DNA of 64,000 nucleotides, from assembly GCA_035196065.1 (NCBI GenBank), contig CP136575.1:1083001-1147000 (forward strand), given 5' to 3'. Each line of letters begins with the position of its first letter. Positions within the stretch are counted from its first letter, which is position 1. This DNA is from Sphingobium sp. Its GTDB lineage: Bacteria > Pseudomonadota > Alphaproteobacteria > Sphingomonadales > Sphingomonadaceae. Positions 35,630 to 45,105 of the stretch are shown in pieces. A program made the translations under genes and the position numbers. The notes under the pieces are model-generated. The model did no database searches and was not told where the DNA came from. It was given only the letters and a program-made list of their open reading frames with translations.

Positions 35630-35947
35630 ATGGTGAAGGCTGAATGGGGAACGAAGCGCACCTGCCCGAAATGCGGCACGCGATTCTACGATCTGACCAA
35701 AGATGAACCGGTTGAGTGCATTGAGTGCGGCAACCAGTGGCACCCCGAACCTGTGCTGAAATCGAAGCAGCCGCTTCCGTTCGAAGAAGTCGAAAAGAAG
35801 CAGGACGATGCCGATCTTGCCGATGACGATCTCGATATCGATGTGGATGCTGTAGATGGCGACGTTTCGCCCGACAATGATGTCGATCTTGGCGGCGACG
35901 ACGACCTCGGTGTTGCAGGCACTGACGACGACGGCGACGAGCAGTAA
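35630..35947 (+). CDS. TIGR02300 (FYDLN acid) family protein
   Basis: A 105-residue protein with an N-terminal zinc ribbon (CPKCGTRFYDLTKDEP, CIECGNQWHP: two CxxC pairs). A very acidic tail follows (about 55-105, mostly Asp). The FYDL motif after the first CxxC defines the family, which is widespread in alphaproteobacteria. Function unknown. The zinc ribbon plus acidic tail suggests a nucleic-acid mimic or protein-binding role (inference). It sits just upstream of tRNA-Ala. Confidence 0.9.
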   Translation: MVKAEWGTKRTCPKCGTRFYDLTKDEPVECIECGNQWHPEPVLKSKQPLPFEEVEKKQDDADLADDDLDIDVDAVDGDVSPDNDVDLGGDDDLGVAGTDDDGDEQ

Positions 35948-36059
35948 GAAATCTGGCGGGGGAATGGTGGCAAAGCCATTTTCCCGCTTGCAAATCAGGG
36001 TGCAGTCCGCCTAAAGGCGCGCCTCTAAAATACACATAGCCGCCTTGCTTGCGGCAGAT

Positions 36060-36135
<76 letters not shown>

Positions 36136-36199
36136 TTTCCCATCGAAAAACTGGACTCCGGATCTGAACCCTATTGTGCGAAGGATCCCTTCTGTCCGG

Positions 36200-36970
36200 T
36201 CAGTGCTGTGAACGGCCGACAAGCTGCAATGCGGTACCGTGCATTTTGAGCCAACGGTCAGCAGCCTTGCGGTCGCCTTCAAATATCTCTTCAAACCATC
36301 GGTAAAAGGCGGGGCTGTGATCCATGTGGCGCATATGTGCGACTTCATGCGCGATGACGGATCGGCGGACCGACGCGGGGGCCATGATCAGTCGCCAGCT
36401 CATCGAGATCGTGCCGCGTGACGAACAGCTGCCCCAACGGCTGCGCTGATCGCCGAGGGACAGCCTGGGCGGAGCCTCTCCTGCTTTGGCGCAATATTCA
36501 GCCAAGTCGTCGGTCATGGCGCGGCGCGCCTCTTCCTTCAGCCAGCGGAGCACTCGTGCCCCTGCCATGTCTTCAGGGCCGCCTACGCGCAGCGCGGCAC
36601 CATCATTGCCGATATAACGCTCTACCCGGCGCGGCGCATCGGCCGACCAGTCGATGCGGTGAGGTTCTCCTTCAAATGCGATCGTCGATCCAGCGGCAAT
36701 GGGTGCCGCAGCCGGTGCGCTTTCCAGCCGCGCAGCAATCCACTGTTTCTTCGCCTCGACAAATTCGAGCGCGGTCTGGGTCGGTGCATAGACCGGCATT
36801 GTGATTCGGATTTCACGCCGCACGGCATCTGCGCGCAGCGAAATGCGCCGCGCTTGTGCCGACCTGCGGATGCGGATCGGCACCTGCTGCCCTTCAATAT
36901 CGATCAGTGGGTCACCGCCCCGCGGGTCAGAGAGGCTGCTCGACAATATGGTTTTCAAGAGGTCCAGCAT
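36200..36970 (-). CDS. YgjP-like metallopeptidase (M48/DUF45)
   Basis: A 256-residue protein of the YgjP/SprT-like zinc peptidase group. It has an N-terminal beta-rich part (RRSAQARRISLRADAV, REIRITMPV), then LSLGDQRSRWGSCSSRGTIS and the zinc motif VIAHEVAHMRHMDHSP (HExxH plus a third His). Substrate unknown. Its start overlaps the YcgN gene by 44 bases, so the SCO-YcgN-YgjP genes form one transcript. Confidence 0.88.
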   Translation of the reverse strand: MLDLLKTILSSSLSDPRGGDPLIDIEGQQVPIRIRRSAQARRISLRADAVRREIRITMPVYAPTQTALEFVEAKKQWIAARLESAPAAAPIAAGSTIAFEGEPHRIDWSADAPRRVERYIGNDGAALRVGGPEDMAGARVLRWLKEEARRAMTDDLAEYCAKAGEAPPRLSLGDQRSRWGSCSSRGTISMSWRLIMAPASVRRSVIAHEVAHMRHMDHSPAFYRWFEEIFEGDRKAADRWLKMHGTALQLVGRSQH

Positions 36971-37361
36971 GGAGTTCGGACACTGCCCGACCTTTCACCG
37001 AAATGCCAGCGCGATGCACAGCATCGCGATCGCCACAGACCAGATAATGCCAATCCTGCAGTGGTTCGCCACGGCTGCGCAGCACATAGGCGCAGCTTTC
37101 AGGCAGCCAGGGATATTGATCGATGCTGCGCGGCGTCAGCCGGATGCAATCGGGAACATGCATACGCCGGTGCCGATAATCGGCGCAGCGGCAACTTTCG
37201 ATATCGAGCAATTTGCAGGCGACATTGGTCGGATAGATGCGGCCTGAATCTTCATCCTCGACCTTGTGCAGACAGCATTTGCCACAGCCGTCGCACAATG
37301 CCTCCCATTGCTCACGCGTCAGGCTGGCAACTGGCTTTTCCCAGAAGGGGGTTTCGGTCAA
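36927..37361 (-). CDS. YcgN family cysteine cluster protein (UPF0260)
   Basis: A 144-residue protein with the conserved Cys set CDGCGKCCLHK, then ACKLLDIESCRCADYRHR and PDC, probably a metal or Fe-S site. It also has WHYLVCGDRDAVHRAGISV near the end. The TTG at 37361 matches the family N-terminus (TETPFWEKP) and lies directly after the SCO stop. An ATG at 37415 would overlap that gene by ~50 bases. Function unknown. Confidence 0.82.
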   Translation of the reverse strand: MTETPFWEKPVASLTREQWEALCDGCGKCCLHKVEDEDSGRIYPTNVACKLLDIESCRCADYRHRRMHVPDCIRLTPRSIDQYPWLPESCAYVLRSRGEPLQDWHYLVCGDRDAVHRAGISVKGRAVSELHAGPLENHIVEQPL

Positions 37362-37362
37362 A

Positions 37363-37980
37363 TCAGCGCACCCATTTGGCGAGTTCGGCAGCAACCAGCT
37401 CGGGTGCTCCTTCATTGGCCTCGCTGTTCGGGGTGTCGGCAGGGATCAACGCCAGTGGCTTGCCATCCGGGCCCATCAGATAGGGTGTCTGGCTATGGCT
37501 CATCAGATAGTTTTCCGGTGATGACCCTTCTACCTGTGCGGCATAGATCGCAAAGGATTTGGTCGCGGCGGCGATCTGTTCTTCGTTGCCGGTCAGGCCG
37601 ATCAAGCGGGGGTGAAAGGACGAAACAAATTGCTTGAGCACGGCCGGCGTGTCGCGCTTGGGATCGACAGTGATGAACAGCGGTTGCACCTTGGCCCCAA
37701 GTTCCGGATTTGCTTTTTCGAACGCCTTCAGACCTGCCATCATGTTCTGCATGTCGGGGGTGCAGATATCCGGGCATTGGGTATAACCGAAATAGACGAG
37801 GCGATACTTGCCTTGGAATTCATCATAGCTGCGCTGCTTGCCATCCTGATCGTTCAAGGTGAACGGTCCGCCGATGGCGGCGCCGGCCAAGGGCGCATCA
37901 GTCAATGGTGGCTGGCTGGTTTCGGCGTTACAGGCCGAAAGCGCGAGGGCGGCAAGGCAGGGAAGAAAAATTTTGTTCAT
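37363..37980 (-). CDS. SCO family copper chaperone lipoprotein
   Basis: A 205-residue Sco1/SenC-type thioredoxin-fold protein for CuA assembly in cytochrome oxidase. It has a lipobox LSAC (Cys17). The copper ligands are present: CPDIC in YFGYTQCPDICTPDM and the distal His in LMSHSQTPYLMGPDG. It acts in the periplasm. No oxidase genes are nearby. First gene of a three-gene transcript. Confidence 0.93.
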   Translation of the reverse strand: MNKIFLPCLAALALSACNAETSQPPLTDAPLAGAAIGGPFTLNDQDGKQRSYDEFQGKYRLVYFGYTQCPDICTPDMQNMMAGLKAFEKANPELGAKVQPLFITVDPKRDTPAVLKQFVSSFHPRLIGLTGNEEQIAAATKSFAIYAAQVEGSSPENYLMSHSQTPYLMGPDGKPLALIPADTPNSEANEGAPELVAAELAKWVR

Positions 37981-38049
37981 GACGTAGCCATGAATGGTCT
38001 GTTAGGGGCATGTTTTCAAGCTGCGACTTAAAGAAATAGGACAGGGGTT

Positions 38050-38691
38050 ATGGGAAATACCGGTTGGAAACGCATAAGTGTGACGATCGCTGCGTTGACC
38101 GTGGCTGTTTTTGCACAGCCAGCGATGGCCCAATTTTCCGATAGCTATAATTTCCTCAAGGCGGTCGAAGATCGCAAGGGTGAGGATGTCGAGCGTTTCA
38201 TCAACGAGCCTGGATCGGGCGCAGTGATCATCAACACAAAGCGCGATGGCAGCGGTGAGACTGCATTGCATATCGTGACCGCGCGGCGCGACGATGTCTG
38301 GCTCACCTATTTGCTCGCAAAGGGCGCAAACCCCAATATTGCCGACAGGCGCGGTACCACGCCGTTGATGGTCGCGACCCAGCTGGGCTTCAGCGAGGGC
38401 GTGGAAAAGCTGATCAAATATAAGGCTGTGGTAGATGCCACCAATCGCAGCGGCGAAACCGCGCTGATCCGTGCGGTGCAGCTACGCAATGCAGATATGG
38501 TGCGTATCTTGATGCGCGCAGGCGCCAATCCGGACAAGCGCGATACCGTTGCCGGGCTCAGCGCGCGCGAATATGCAGCGCAAGACGGGCGAGCCAGCGC
38601 CATCTTGGGTATTATCGAGCGCGGCGGAAAAGCCGAAGAGCCCAAAAAGCCCGCTGAGCTGGATTTTTCGGGTATTGGCGAACCCAAATAA
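38050..38691 (+). CDS. Exported ankyrin repeat protein
   Basis: A 213-residue periplasmic protein with a signal peptide (about 1-27, ending PAMA). About four ankyrin repeats run from 35 to 185 (GETALHIVTARRDDVWLTYL, GTTPLMVATQLGFSEGVEKL, GETALIRAVQLRNADMVRIL). The tail is charged. Likely a protein-binding scaffold in the envelope; partner unknown. Confidence 0.88.
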   Translation: MGNTGWKRISVTIAALTVAVFAQPAMAQFSDSYNFLKAVEDRKGEDVERFINEPGSGAVIINTKRDGSGETALHIVTARRDDVWLTYLLAKGANPNIADRRGTTPLMVATQLGFSEGVEKLIKYKAVVDATNRSGETALIRAVQLRNADMVRILMRAGANPDKRDTVAGLSAREYAAQDGRASAILGIIERGGKAEEPKKPAELDFSGIGEPK

Positions 38692-38697
38692 GGCCGG

Positions 38698-39171
38698 TCA
38701 GACCGGCTCGAACTTCATCGCGACGCCGTTCATGCAATAGCGCTTGCCAGTGGGTTTTGGCCCGTCATCAAAGACATGGCCGATATGGCCGCCGCAGTTG
38801 GAACAATGCACCTCAACCCGGGGAAGGTGCAGCCCATAATCCATCTTGGTGCCGATCCCGCCGCGGATAGGGGCATAGAAACTTGGCCAGCCAGTTCCGC
38901 TTTCATATTTTGTGGCTGAGTTAAAGAGTTTCTGCCCACAGCCGGCACACAGGAAATTGCCGCGGCGCTTTTCCTTGTTCAGCGGGCTGGAAAATGGAGG
39001 TTCCGTATCTTCCTCGCGCAATACCCGATAGGCGGCAGGCGGCAGAATCCGCCGCCATTCCGCATCGCTCTTTGTAACCGGAAAGGCGTTGCGCGCGAAC
39101 GCAGCTGCGCCTGAGGTCAAGGCCAGCGTTGAAGCCAATCCCCATTTGAGGAAATCGCGTTTGCTTAGCAT
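38698..39171 (-). CDS. msrB: Peptide-methionine (R)-S-oxide reductase, exported
   Basis: A 157-residue MsrB reducing methionine-R-sulfoxide. Zinc CxxC pairs are in LCAGCG and HCSNCGGH, and the catalytic Cys is in KRYCMNGVAM near the C-terminus. GTGWPSFYAP is typical. An N-terminal signal (SKRDFLKWGLASTLALTSGAAAF) looks like a Tat-type leader with KR in place of RR, so it likely acts in the periplasm. Confidence 0.93.
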   Translation of the reverse strand: MLSKRDFLKWGLASTLALTSGAAAFARNAFPVTKSDAEWRRILPPAAYRVLREEDTEPPFSSPLNKEKRRGNFLCAGCGQKLFNSATKYESGTGWPSFYAPIRGGIGTKMDYGLHLPRVEVHCSNCGGHIGHVFDDGPKPTGKRYCMNGVAMKFEPV

Positions 39172-39235
39172 CTCTAATATCCTCTCGCCGTCCTAACCAG
39201 ACTGGGCAGGACAACCAAAAGCTCTCAGTCGCGGG

Positions 39236-40528
39236 TCAATATTTGGTCAGTTCGGCCTGCATCGAGCGGTAGCCATGTACGAAGCAGCCGGCGACCCGCA
39301 CCGGTTCGCCTATCACATTAACGCGCAGGCGGCGGGCAGCCATCTCTTCCAGCAGCACACGGATCTGCAATTCGGCAAGGCGCGCACCGACGCAGCGGTG
39401 GATGCCATAACCGAATGACAGGTGGCGACGGGCATTTTCGCGATCGACGACCAGCTTGTCCGGATTGTCGAACACGCTCTCGTCACGATTGGCAGAAAGA
39501 TACCACATGCCAATCTTGTCGCCCTTCTTGATGGGCGCACCGAACAGGTCATGATCGCGCAGCGCAGTGCGGCGCATATGGGCGAGTGGCGTCTGCCACC
39601 GGATGATTTCCGAAACCGCATTGGGGATCAGCGCCGGGTTCTGTTCCAATTTTTCGCGTTCGTCATGATATTGCTCCAGACCATAGGCATAGCCGGACAT
39701 TGAGTTGCGCGTCGTATCATTGCCGCCGACGATCAGTAGGATCAAATTGCCCATATATTCGAGCTGACTCATGTCCTTCATCGGCGAATGGATCATACGG
39801 CTGATAAGGTCAGGTGCTTCGCCCCGATTTTTGCGCTCGTTCCAGAGGTTCTGGAAATAGGCGCCCATTTCGAACATCTTGGCAAGCCGTGCTTTGCGCG
39901 TTTCCTCAGTGCGGAACAGTTCAACATCACCTGCCCAGTCAGACCATTCAGTCAGTTTGCGCCGATCTTCCCAAGGAAAATCGAAAAGGATCGCAAGCAT
40001 TTGTGTCGTCAGTTCGATCGATACCTTGTCGACCCAATCAAAACTTTGGCCCACCGGCAGCGAGTCGAGCAATTCGCTTGTGCGGCGGCGGATATCGATC
40101 GCCGTGCGTTCCATTTCACCAGGGGTGAAGGCGGGCGCGATAACGCGCCGTTCCTCTGTATGCTTTGGCCGGTCCATCGCGATGAACATCGGCATGATCA
40201 CTCGCTCTTCCTCGGGGATTTTGGCGTCTTCATCGCCGATCAGTGTGATCCCGCCATGTTCAAACGACGAGGAATAGATATCTGGCAACGCCTCAACGTG
40301 CTGAATTGCCTTCAGCGTGGTAATGTTCCAGAAATCGCCGAAATCGGACCCGACAATCTTATTGATCGGTGCGCGTTCGCGCATCGATTTGAAGATCGGA
40401 TGCCAGCGGTCCTCGACATAGATTTCAGGTCGCGAAACATCCCATTCGTGGGGTGCCTGGTTGATTTCCCAAGGCAGTTGTTCGGCATTTTCGGTTGCAG
40501 GCGTATCGATTGCAGGGGCAGTGGCCAT
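39236..40528 (-). CDS. Cytochrome P450, CYP153-like
   Basis: A 430-residue soluble bacterial P450. The heme loop is HLSFGYGIHRCVGARLAE with Cys379. The ExxR pair is at 307-310 (EIIR) and the I-helix oxygen groove is GGNDTTRNS (268-276). FIAMDRPKHTEERR, MWYLSANRDESVFDNPD and the I-helix sequence resemble CYP153 medium-chain alkane omega-hydroxylases. CYP153 systems usually sit with a ferredoxin and a reductase; neither is adjacent here, though a [2Fe-2S] ferredoxin gene lies at 55574. Confidence 0.87.
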   Translation of the reverse strand: MATAPAIDTPATENAEQLPWEINQAPHEWDVSRPEIYVEDRWHPIFKSMRERAPINKIVGSDFGDFWNITTLKAIQHVEALPDIYSSSFEHGGITLIGDEDAKIPEEERVIMPMFIAMDRPKHTEERRVIAPAFTPGEMERTAIDIRRRTSELLDSLPVGQSFDWVDKVSIELTTQMLAILFDFPWEDRRKLTEWSDWAGDVELFRTEETRKARLAKMFEMGAYFQNLWNERKNRGEAPDLISRMIHSPMKDMSQLEYMGNLILLIVGGNDTTRNSMSGYAYGLEQYHDEREKLEQNPALIPNAVSEIIRWQTPLAHMRRTALRDHDLFGAPIKKGDKIGMWYLSANRDESVFDNPDKLVVDRENARRHLSFGYGIHRCVGARLAELQIRVLLEEMAARRLRVNVIGEPVRVAGCFVHGYRSMQAELTKY

Positions 40529-40608
40529 GATTCTGGGATCCTCTTCTCAACATCAAAATTGGCATTGCTGACAACAATGTCAATCCCGTTTCGATAAGCA
40601 ACCTATCT

Positions 40609-41844
40609 TTACCTGCCCGACGCGCCCGGCAACCGGACCAGACCGAAAAGCTTACGTCCTTTCGATTCCTTGATGCGCCCTGCACTGCCCGATTTCATGA
40701 CATTGCGGCGGAACAGAAAAACGCCCAGTCGCAGGATGAGAAGCGCAAACAGTCCCTGTCCGACCAGCGCAACCAGATGATACCAAAGCGTGGCATCCTG
40801 CGCGGCGCGGGCGATCATCGCAAAAGGCGAGGTGAAGGGGAAGATGCAGGCGAAGATCTCGATCGGCTGGCCCATTTTCGCAACAGTGTACATTGCGAAA
40901 AAGAAGTTGATCAACTGCAGCATCGTGACCGGCATCGAGAGCGTCTGCACCTCGCGCACCGTGGCTGCCATCGCGCCAATTCCCAGAAATAGTGAGCCGA
41001 GGATCAGATAGGCGGTCGTAAAATAGGCGATGCCGAGAAGGATGAACATCGGCCAGCCGACTGCGGGCGCAGGGAAATTGGGTAGAGCAGTCTGTGACAA
41101 GCTGGACAGCCCGAAACCGACTATCGTCCACACGGTGATGCCTACGAACGCCATGGCGAGCATCGCGAACAGCTTGCCAAGGAAAACCGCGTCCATCGGA
41201 ACCGAGGCGGCGAGTATCTCGATTATCTTGTTTGCCTTCTCCTCGACCAGGTTCGAAAGGACCATGCCGGCAAGCAATATGGTGAGCATGAAAAGGATCA
41301 TTTGCGATCCCTGCGCCGTGATCAGCCGTTGCTGTTTTTCATTGCCCGCACTTTGCTGAACAAGGCGCGTTTCCAACTTGGGTAAGGCCAGGGCATCGCC
41401 GCTACGCGCATGGGCGCTGAGCAGGGCGACTTCGCCGCGCCAATTGTCAACAGGCCCAGATGTGCCGGTCAAAATCGGTTGGTCTAGATTGCCGCTTAGA
41501 ACCGCAGCAAGACCGTTGGACTTATCACGCAGCAGCGACTCCGGATCGGTCGCAGCGGTTGCCGGATCGAGCAGCTTCATTTCGGGCAGGCGCCGCTGGC
41601 CCATTTCGGTGGCGAGCATCTCCCGCGCGGCAATCAGCTTTTCGCCTTCAGACGCATTCATCGCGATACCGATAACCGGTCGGTCGATATCCCGCGCTAC
41701 TTGTCCGCCGACCAGCCCCGCGGCTCCGCCGACGAGAAGCGGAAATAGGGGGCCGAGCAAGAAGAAGAAAAAGGCTTTGGAAAAGATGATCGCATTGAAA
41801 TCCCTGCGACCAATCACGAAAGCAGCGCGAATGGTTTCGATCAC
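40609..41844 (-). CDS. ABC transporter permease (NatB/ABC-2 type)
   Basis: A 411-residue inner membrane permease. One N-terminal helix (about 20-45) is followed by a large extracytoplasmic loop (about 50-180). A cluster of five to six helices follows (MILFMLTILLAGMVLSNLVE, AMLAMAFVGITVWTIV and others). NLVEEKANKIIEILAASV is the conserved coupling segment of ABC-2 exporters. It starts with GTG overlapping the ATPase stop (GTGA). Likely an exporter of Na+ or another toxic compound (family inference). Confidence 0.88.
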   Translation of the reverse strand: MIETIRAAFVIGRRDFNAIIFSKAFFFFLLGPLFPLLVGGAAGLVGGQVARDIDRPVIGIAMNASEGEKLIAAREMLATEMGQRRLPEMKLLDPATAATDPESLLRDKSNGLAAVLSGNLDQPILTGTSGPVDNWRGEVALLSAHARSGDALALPKLETRLVQQSAGNEKQQRLITAQGSQMILFMLTILLAGMVLSNLVEEKANKIIEILAASVPMDAVFLGKLFAMLAMAFVGITVWTIVGFGLSSLSQTALPNFPAPAVGWPMFILLGIAYFTTAYLILGSLFLGIGAMAATVREVQTLSMPVTMLQLINFFFAMYTVAKMGQPIEIFACIFPFTSPFAMIARAAQDATLWYHLVALVGQGLFALLILRLGVFLFRRNVMKSGSAGRIKESKGRKLFGLVRLPGASGR

Positions 41845-42773
41845 AGCAGTTCCTCCGCCGTCGGTTGGTTCATTTCAGCGGCGGCATCCTCGCCGGCAAT
41901 GGCGACAAAAGCGTCGTGCAGGCCGGGCCGTTCGATTGATAACGACCGAACCCCGGCCTTGCCCTCGACCAGCGCGGTCAGCAGGGGCTCGACGCCGCTA
42001 TCGGGCAAAGTGAAGTGCCACCAATTGCCTTCATGGCGCGCATCATCGGGCAATGCCTTGCGCCAAGGCCCGTCGGCATTTTCGGTTTCCAGATGCACCT
42101 GCGGCTTTAACCGGTCGCGGGCGGTGGATACTAGCCCTTCGAAACTGACTTTGCCCTTTGCGATGATTGCGATCCGCTCACATAATCGTTCGGCATGGGC
42201 GATGACATGGGTTGAAAAGATGACGGTGACGCCGCGTTCCGCCTGCGCCCGGATCATCCGTTCCAACTTGGCTTGATTAAGCGCGTCGAGACCGGAGAAG
42301 GGTTCGTCTAGGACAATCAATCGCGGATTGTGAACGATCGTGCCCAACAACTGCACTGTTTGCGCCATGCCTTTTGACAATTGCCGGATTTGCCGGTCTG
42401 CGGCATAGCCCAGCCCCGCATCCTCCATTAACTGCCGTCCGCGTGCGGCTCCTTCCTTCAGCGGCAGCCCGCGCAGGGCACCCATAAAGGCGATGGTGTC
42501 GACCGCGCGCATCGACTGATACAGTCCGCGTTCCTCTGGAAGATAGCCCACGAGTTTCGACTGGCTGAGCGGCCTGTCTGAACCGAGCAGCATGCGTGTG
42601 CCTTCATCGGGGTCGATAATCCCCAGCAGCATGCGGATCGTCGTCGTCTTGCCCGCTCCGTTTGGTCCCAATATGCCGTAGATGCTGCCTTCCGGGACGT
42701 TCAGGTCGATCCCGTCAACCGCGCGAAAATCGTCGAACTTCTTGACAAGCCCGCGTGCCTCGATTGCATGCAT
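41841..42773 (-). CDS. ABC transporter ATP-binding protein (NatA-like)
   Basis: A 310-residue ABC ATPase. Walker A is GPNGAGKTTT (about 37-46), the signature is QLSKGMAQTVQ, and Walker B is RLIVLDEPFSGLD, followed by IFSTHVIAHAERL. A C-terminal extension of ~90 residues is typical of DUF4162-type exporters. It energises the permease encoded immediately downstream. Confidence 0.92.
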   Translation of the reverse strand: MHAIEARGLVKKFDDFRAVDGIDLNVPEGSIYGILGPNGAGKTTTIRMLLGIIDPDEGTRMLLGSDRPLSQSKLVGYLPEERGLYQSMRAVDTIAFMGALRGLPLKEGAARGRQLMEDAGLGYAADRQIRQLSKGMAQTVQLLGTIVHNPRLIVLDEPFSGLDALNQAKLERMIRAQAERGVTVIFSTHVIAHAERLCERIAIIAKGKVSFEGLVSTARDRLKPQVHLETENADGPWRKALPDDARHEGNWWHFTLPDSGVEPLLTALVEGKAGVRSLSIERPGLHDAFVAIAGEDAAAEMNQPTAEELL

Positions 42774-42820
42774 ATCGATAACTCATCCTGAAAGTGATGG
42801 ACCCCAATTAGGGACGGCGC

Positions 42821-43954
42821 GTGAAAAGACACAAGACAAATATGGTTAACGCGCTGAAGGAGAGGGCGGCGGCCGAAGGCTTTGCCGATTGCCGGATCGC
42901 GCCCGGCAGTCTGGCACCGGTCGCCGGCGAACGGCTGCGCCAATGGCTTTCCGAAGGTCGGCATGGCGATATGCTCTGGATGGCTGACCGTGTGGATCAG
43001 CGTGCCAGCCCAGACGGCCTTTGGCCCGAAGTGCGCTCGGTGATTATGCTGGGGATGAGCTATGCCCCCGAAACCGATCCGCTGGCTGATGTGCAAGGTG
43101 CCGGGCGTATCTCTGTCTATGCCCAGCGCAAAGATTATCACGATGTCGTGAAAGGCGCACTCAAGCGGCTGGCGCAATGGTTTGTCGGGCAGACAGGCGA
43201 TCAGGTGAAGGTATTTGTCGATACCGCGCCGGTGCTTGAAAAGGCAGTGGCGCAGGCTGCAGGTCTGGGCTGGCAGGGCAAGCACAGCAATTTGGTGAGC
43301 CGCGATCATGGCAGCTGGCTGTTGCTGGGTGCGATCTACACCACCGCCGAGCTGGAACCCGATGTTCCGGGCAGCGACCGCTGCGGATCTTGCAACGCCT
43401 GCCAGTCTGCCTGCCCGACCGATGCCTTTCCGGCGCCCTATCGGGTCGATGCCCGGCGCTGCGTTTCCTATCTGACGATCGAGCATAAGGGGCCGATCCC
43501 GCACGAATTTCGAAAGCCGATGGGTAACCGCATCTATGGTTGTGACGATTGCCTTGCGGTCTGCCCCTGGAACAAATTTGCGCAAACTGCCTCTGTCCAT
43601 AAGGCGCTGGCGCAGCGACTGGAGCTGTCGAACATGCCGCTATCGGCGCTTCTCGCGCTTGACGATCCTGCGTTCCGCGCGCTCTTTGCAGGGACGCCGA
43701 TCAAGCGGACAGGGCGAGATCGTTTCGTCCGCAATGCGGTGATCGCGGCAGGCAATAGTGGAGATTCGCGGTTGACCGAGCCATTGACGAGCTTGCTCGA
43801 TGATGCGAGCCCGCTTGTCCGCGGCGCCGCGATCTGGGCATTGGCGCAGCTTGATTCCGTCCGGTTTGAAAAGGAGCGCGATGTGCGCCGCGCCGCGGAA
43901 ACGGATCAGTCCGTGTGCGAGGAATGGAGGATCAGCGCGCCATCAGCGCATTGA
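42821..43954 (+). CDS. queG: Epoxyqueuosine reductase
   Basis: A 377-residue cobalamin-dependent iron-sulfur enzyme for the last step of queuosine synthesis in tRNA. DUF1730-type N-terminal segments (VRSVIMLGMSYAP, RISVYAQRKDYHDVVKGAL, VDTAPVLEKAVAQAAGLGWQ) are present. Two 4Fe-4S motifs follow: CGSCNACQSACPTDAF and CDDCLAVCPWNKF. The C-terminus holds HEAT-like repeats. A GTG start at 42821 is used; an ATG 7 codons later is an alternative. Confidence 0.95.
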   Translation: MKRHKTNMVNALKERAAAEGFADCRIAPGSLAPVAGERLRQWLSEGRHGDMLWMADRVDQRASPDGLWPEVRSVIMLGMSYAPETDPLADVQGAGRISVYAQRKDYHDVVKGALKRLAQWFVGQTGDQVKVFVDTAPVLEKAVAQAAGLGWQGKHSNLVSRDHGSWLLLGAIYTTAELEPDVPGSDRCGSCNACQSACPTDAFPAPYRVDARRCVSYLTIEHKGPIPHEFRKPMGNRIYGCDDCLAVCPWNKFAQTASVHKALAQRLELSNMPLSALLALDDPAFRALFAGTPIKRTGRDRFVRNAVIAAGNSGDSRLTEPLTSLLDDASPLVRGAAIWALAQLDSVRFEKERDVRRAAETDQSVCEEWRISAPSAH

Positions 43955-44327
43955 CGCATTGGGCGCGGTCAACCTCGGCGCCATCGCTGCGCCGGGCATC
44001 GATATGGGTGACGATTTCGGCACCATTGCGACCATCGGGATAGAGATAGGCGTCAAGAATGCACGCCCGCCCGCTAAATTGCAGCTTGCGGCCCTGCACT
44101 TCGATCACATCCAGTCGCGGCTGGCCGAACAAGCGGATCAGCGCATTGGCATCCTTGCCTATCACCGCCTCCAGCCCGCGGGTCGACAGCATCGGTCGGG
44201 GCGCTGGGGCCGCGCTGGCGGGCTTGTCGATCGGCACGGGCACAGCCTGCGGACGCGCTTGCGGAGCCGCCCCGCCACAGGCGGAGAGCAGCAGAGTTGC
44301 CGCAACCAGGATCATACGCTGTTTCAT
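43932..44327 (-). CDS. Small lipoprotein, unknown function
   Basis: A 131-residue protein with lipobox LSAC (Cys17), a Pro/Ala-rich linker (about 20-45) and a C-terminal domain. The segment LEAVIGKDANALIRLFGQPRL followed by GRKLQFSGRACILDAYLYPD resembles small outer-membrane lipoprotein folds. It overlaps the end of queG from the opposite strand by 23 bases and is coupled to the EI24 gene (ATGA). Confidence 0.75.
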   Translation of the reverse strand: MKQRMILVAATLLLSACGGAAPQARPQAVPVPIDKPASAAPAPRPMLSTRGLEAVIGKDANALIRLFGQPRLDVIEVQGRKLQFSGRACILDAYLYPDGRNGAEIVTHIDARRSDGAEVDRAQCVNALMAR

Positions 44328-44995
44328 CGGGCCATGCTCCTCTGCTTTCCATGCGCCAGATGCACAGCGGCGCTGGTGGCCACTACGGGTACCACAAATT
44401 GCAGCAGTGGCACCATCATCCCCGCCGATCCGGCAAGCCCGAGCAGCAGCCTTTCGCCTTTGGTAAAGCCGGCAAGGTGGTGGCCGTGCCGGGCGGTCAG
44501 CATATCCTCCAGATCGCGGCCCAGCAGGATCGCGTTAACGCCTAGGAACATCAGGGGCGCGCCAAATCCGGTGATCAGCAACATCAGGTAAAAGGGCAAG
44601 GCGAGGAGGTTATAACCCAGCGCCCGCGCCGCAGAGCGCAGCCCCATGCGCAGCGATTGGATATTGGTCGGCCGCTTCCCCCGCGCCGCTTCGAACGGGT
44701 AATGGCGCGCCTCGATGATATCGATAATATCGTCGGAAAAGACCCAGGTGATTGCTACCGCGATACTGCGAAACAACACCAGCCCCGCAATCGCCATCAC
44801 CGCAAATGTCGCCACCGCGCTTAACAGGTTGGAATCGGAAAGGCCCAGCGCCTCAACGGCTTGATCGATCCCGAACCACAGGCCGATGCCCAGCACGATC
44901 AGCAGCAACAGCGTCAGCACCATCACCGTCAGCAGGATCGACAGAATCCGCCTTTCAGACAGGCTCGCAAAGCCGAGCGAGATTGCACGCAACAT
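44324..44995 (-). CDS. EI24 domain-containing membrane protein
   Basis: A 223-residue inner membrane protein of the EI24/CysZ-like family with about four to five transmembrane helices (ILLTVMVLTLLLLIVLGIGL, AVATFAVMAIAGLVLF, LLALPFYLMLLITGFGAPL). The conserved SDDIIDIIEARHYP loop and GRDLEDMLTARHGH follow. Role unclear; CysZ relatives move sulfate. Confidence 0.85.
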   Translation of the reverse strand: MLRAISLGFASLSERRILSILLTVMVLTLLLLIVLGIGLWFGIDQAVEALGLSDSNLLSAVATFAVMAIAGLVLFRSIAVAITWVFSDDIIDIIEARHYPFEAARGKRPTNIQSLRMGLRSAARALGYNLLALPFYLMLLITGFGAPLMFLGVNAILLGRDLEDMLTARHGHHLAGFTKGERLLLGLAGSAGMMVPLLQFVVPVVATSAAVHLAHGKQRSMAR

Positions 44996-45105
44996 GGGTC
45001 AGGGGAATAGTCGAGCTGTATTATGGATGCAAGTCACTCCTTGCCCGACTTGCGCAATTCCGGCCGCCGCACTAGGGCGCGACAAACGCTTTTCAGGGAT
45101 GTTCC

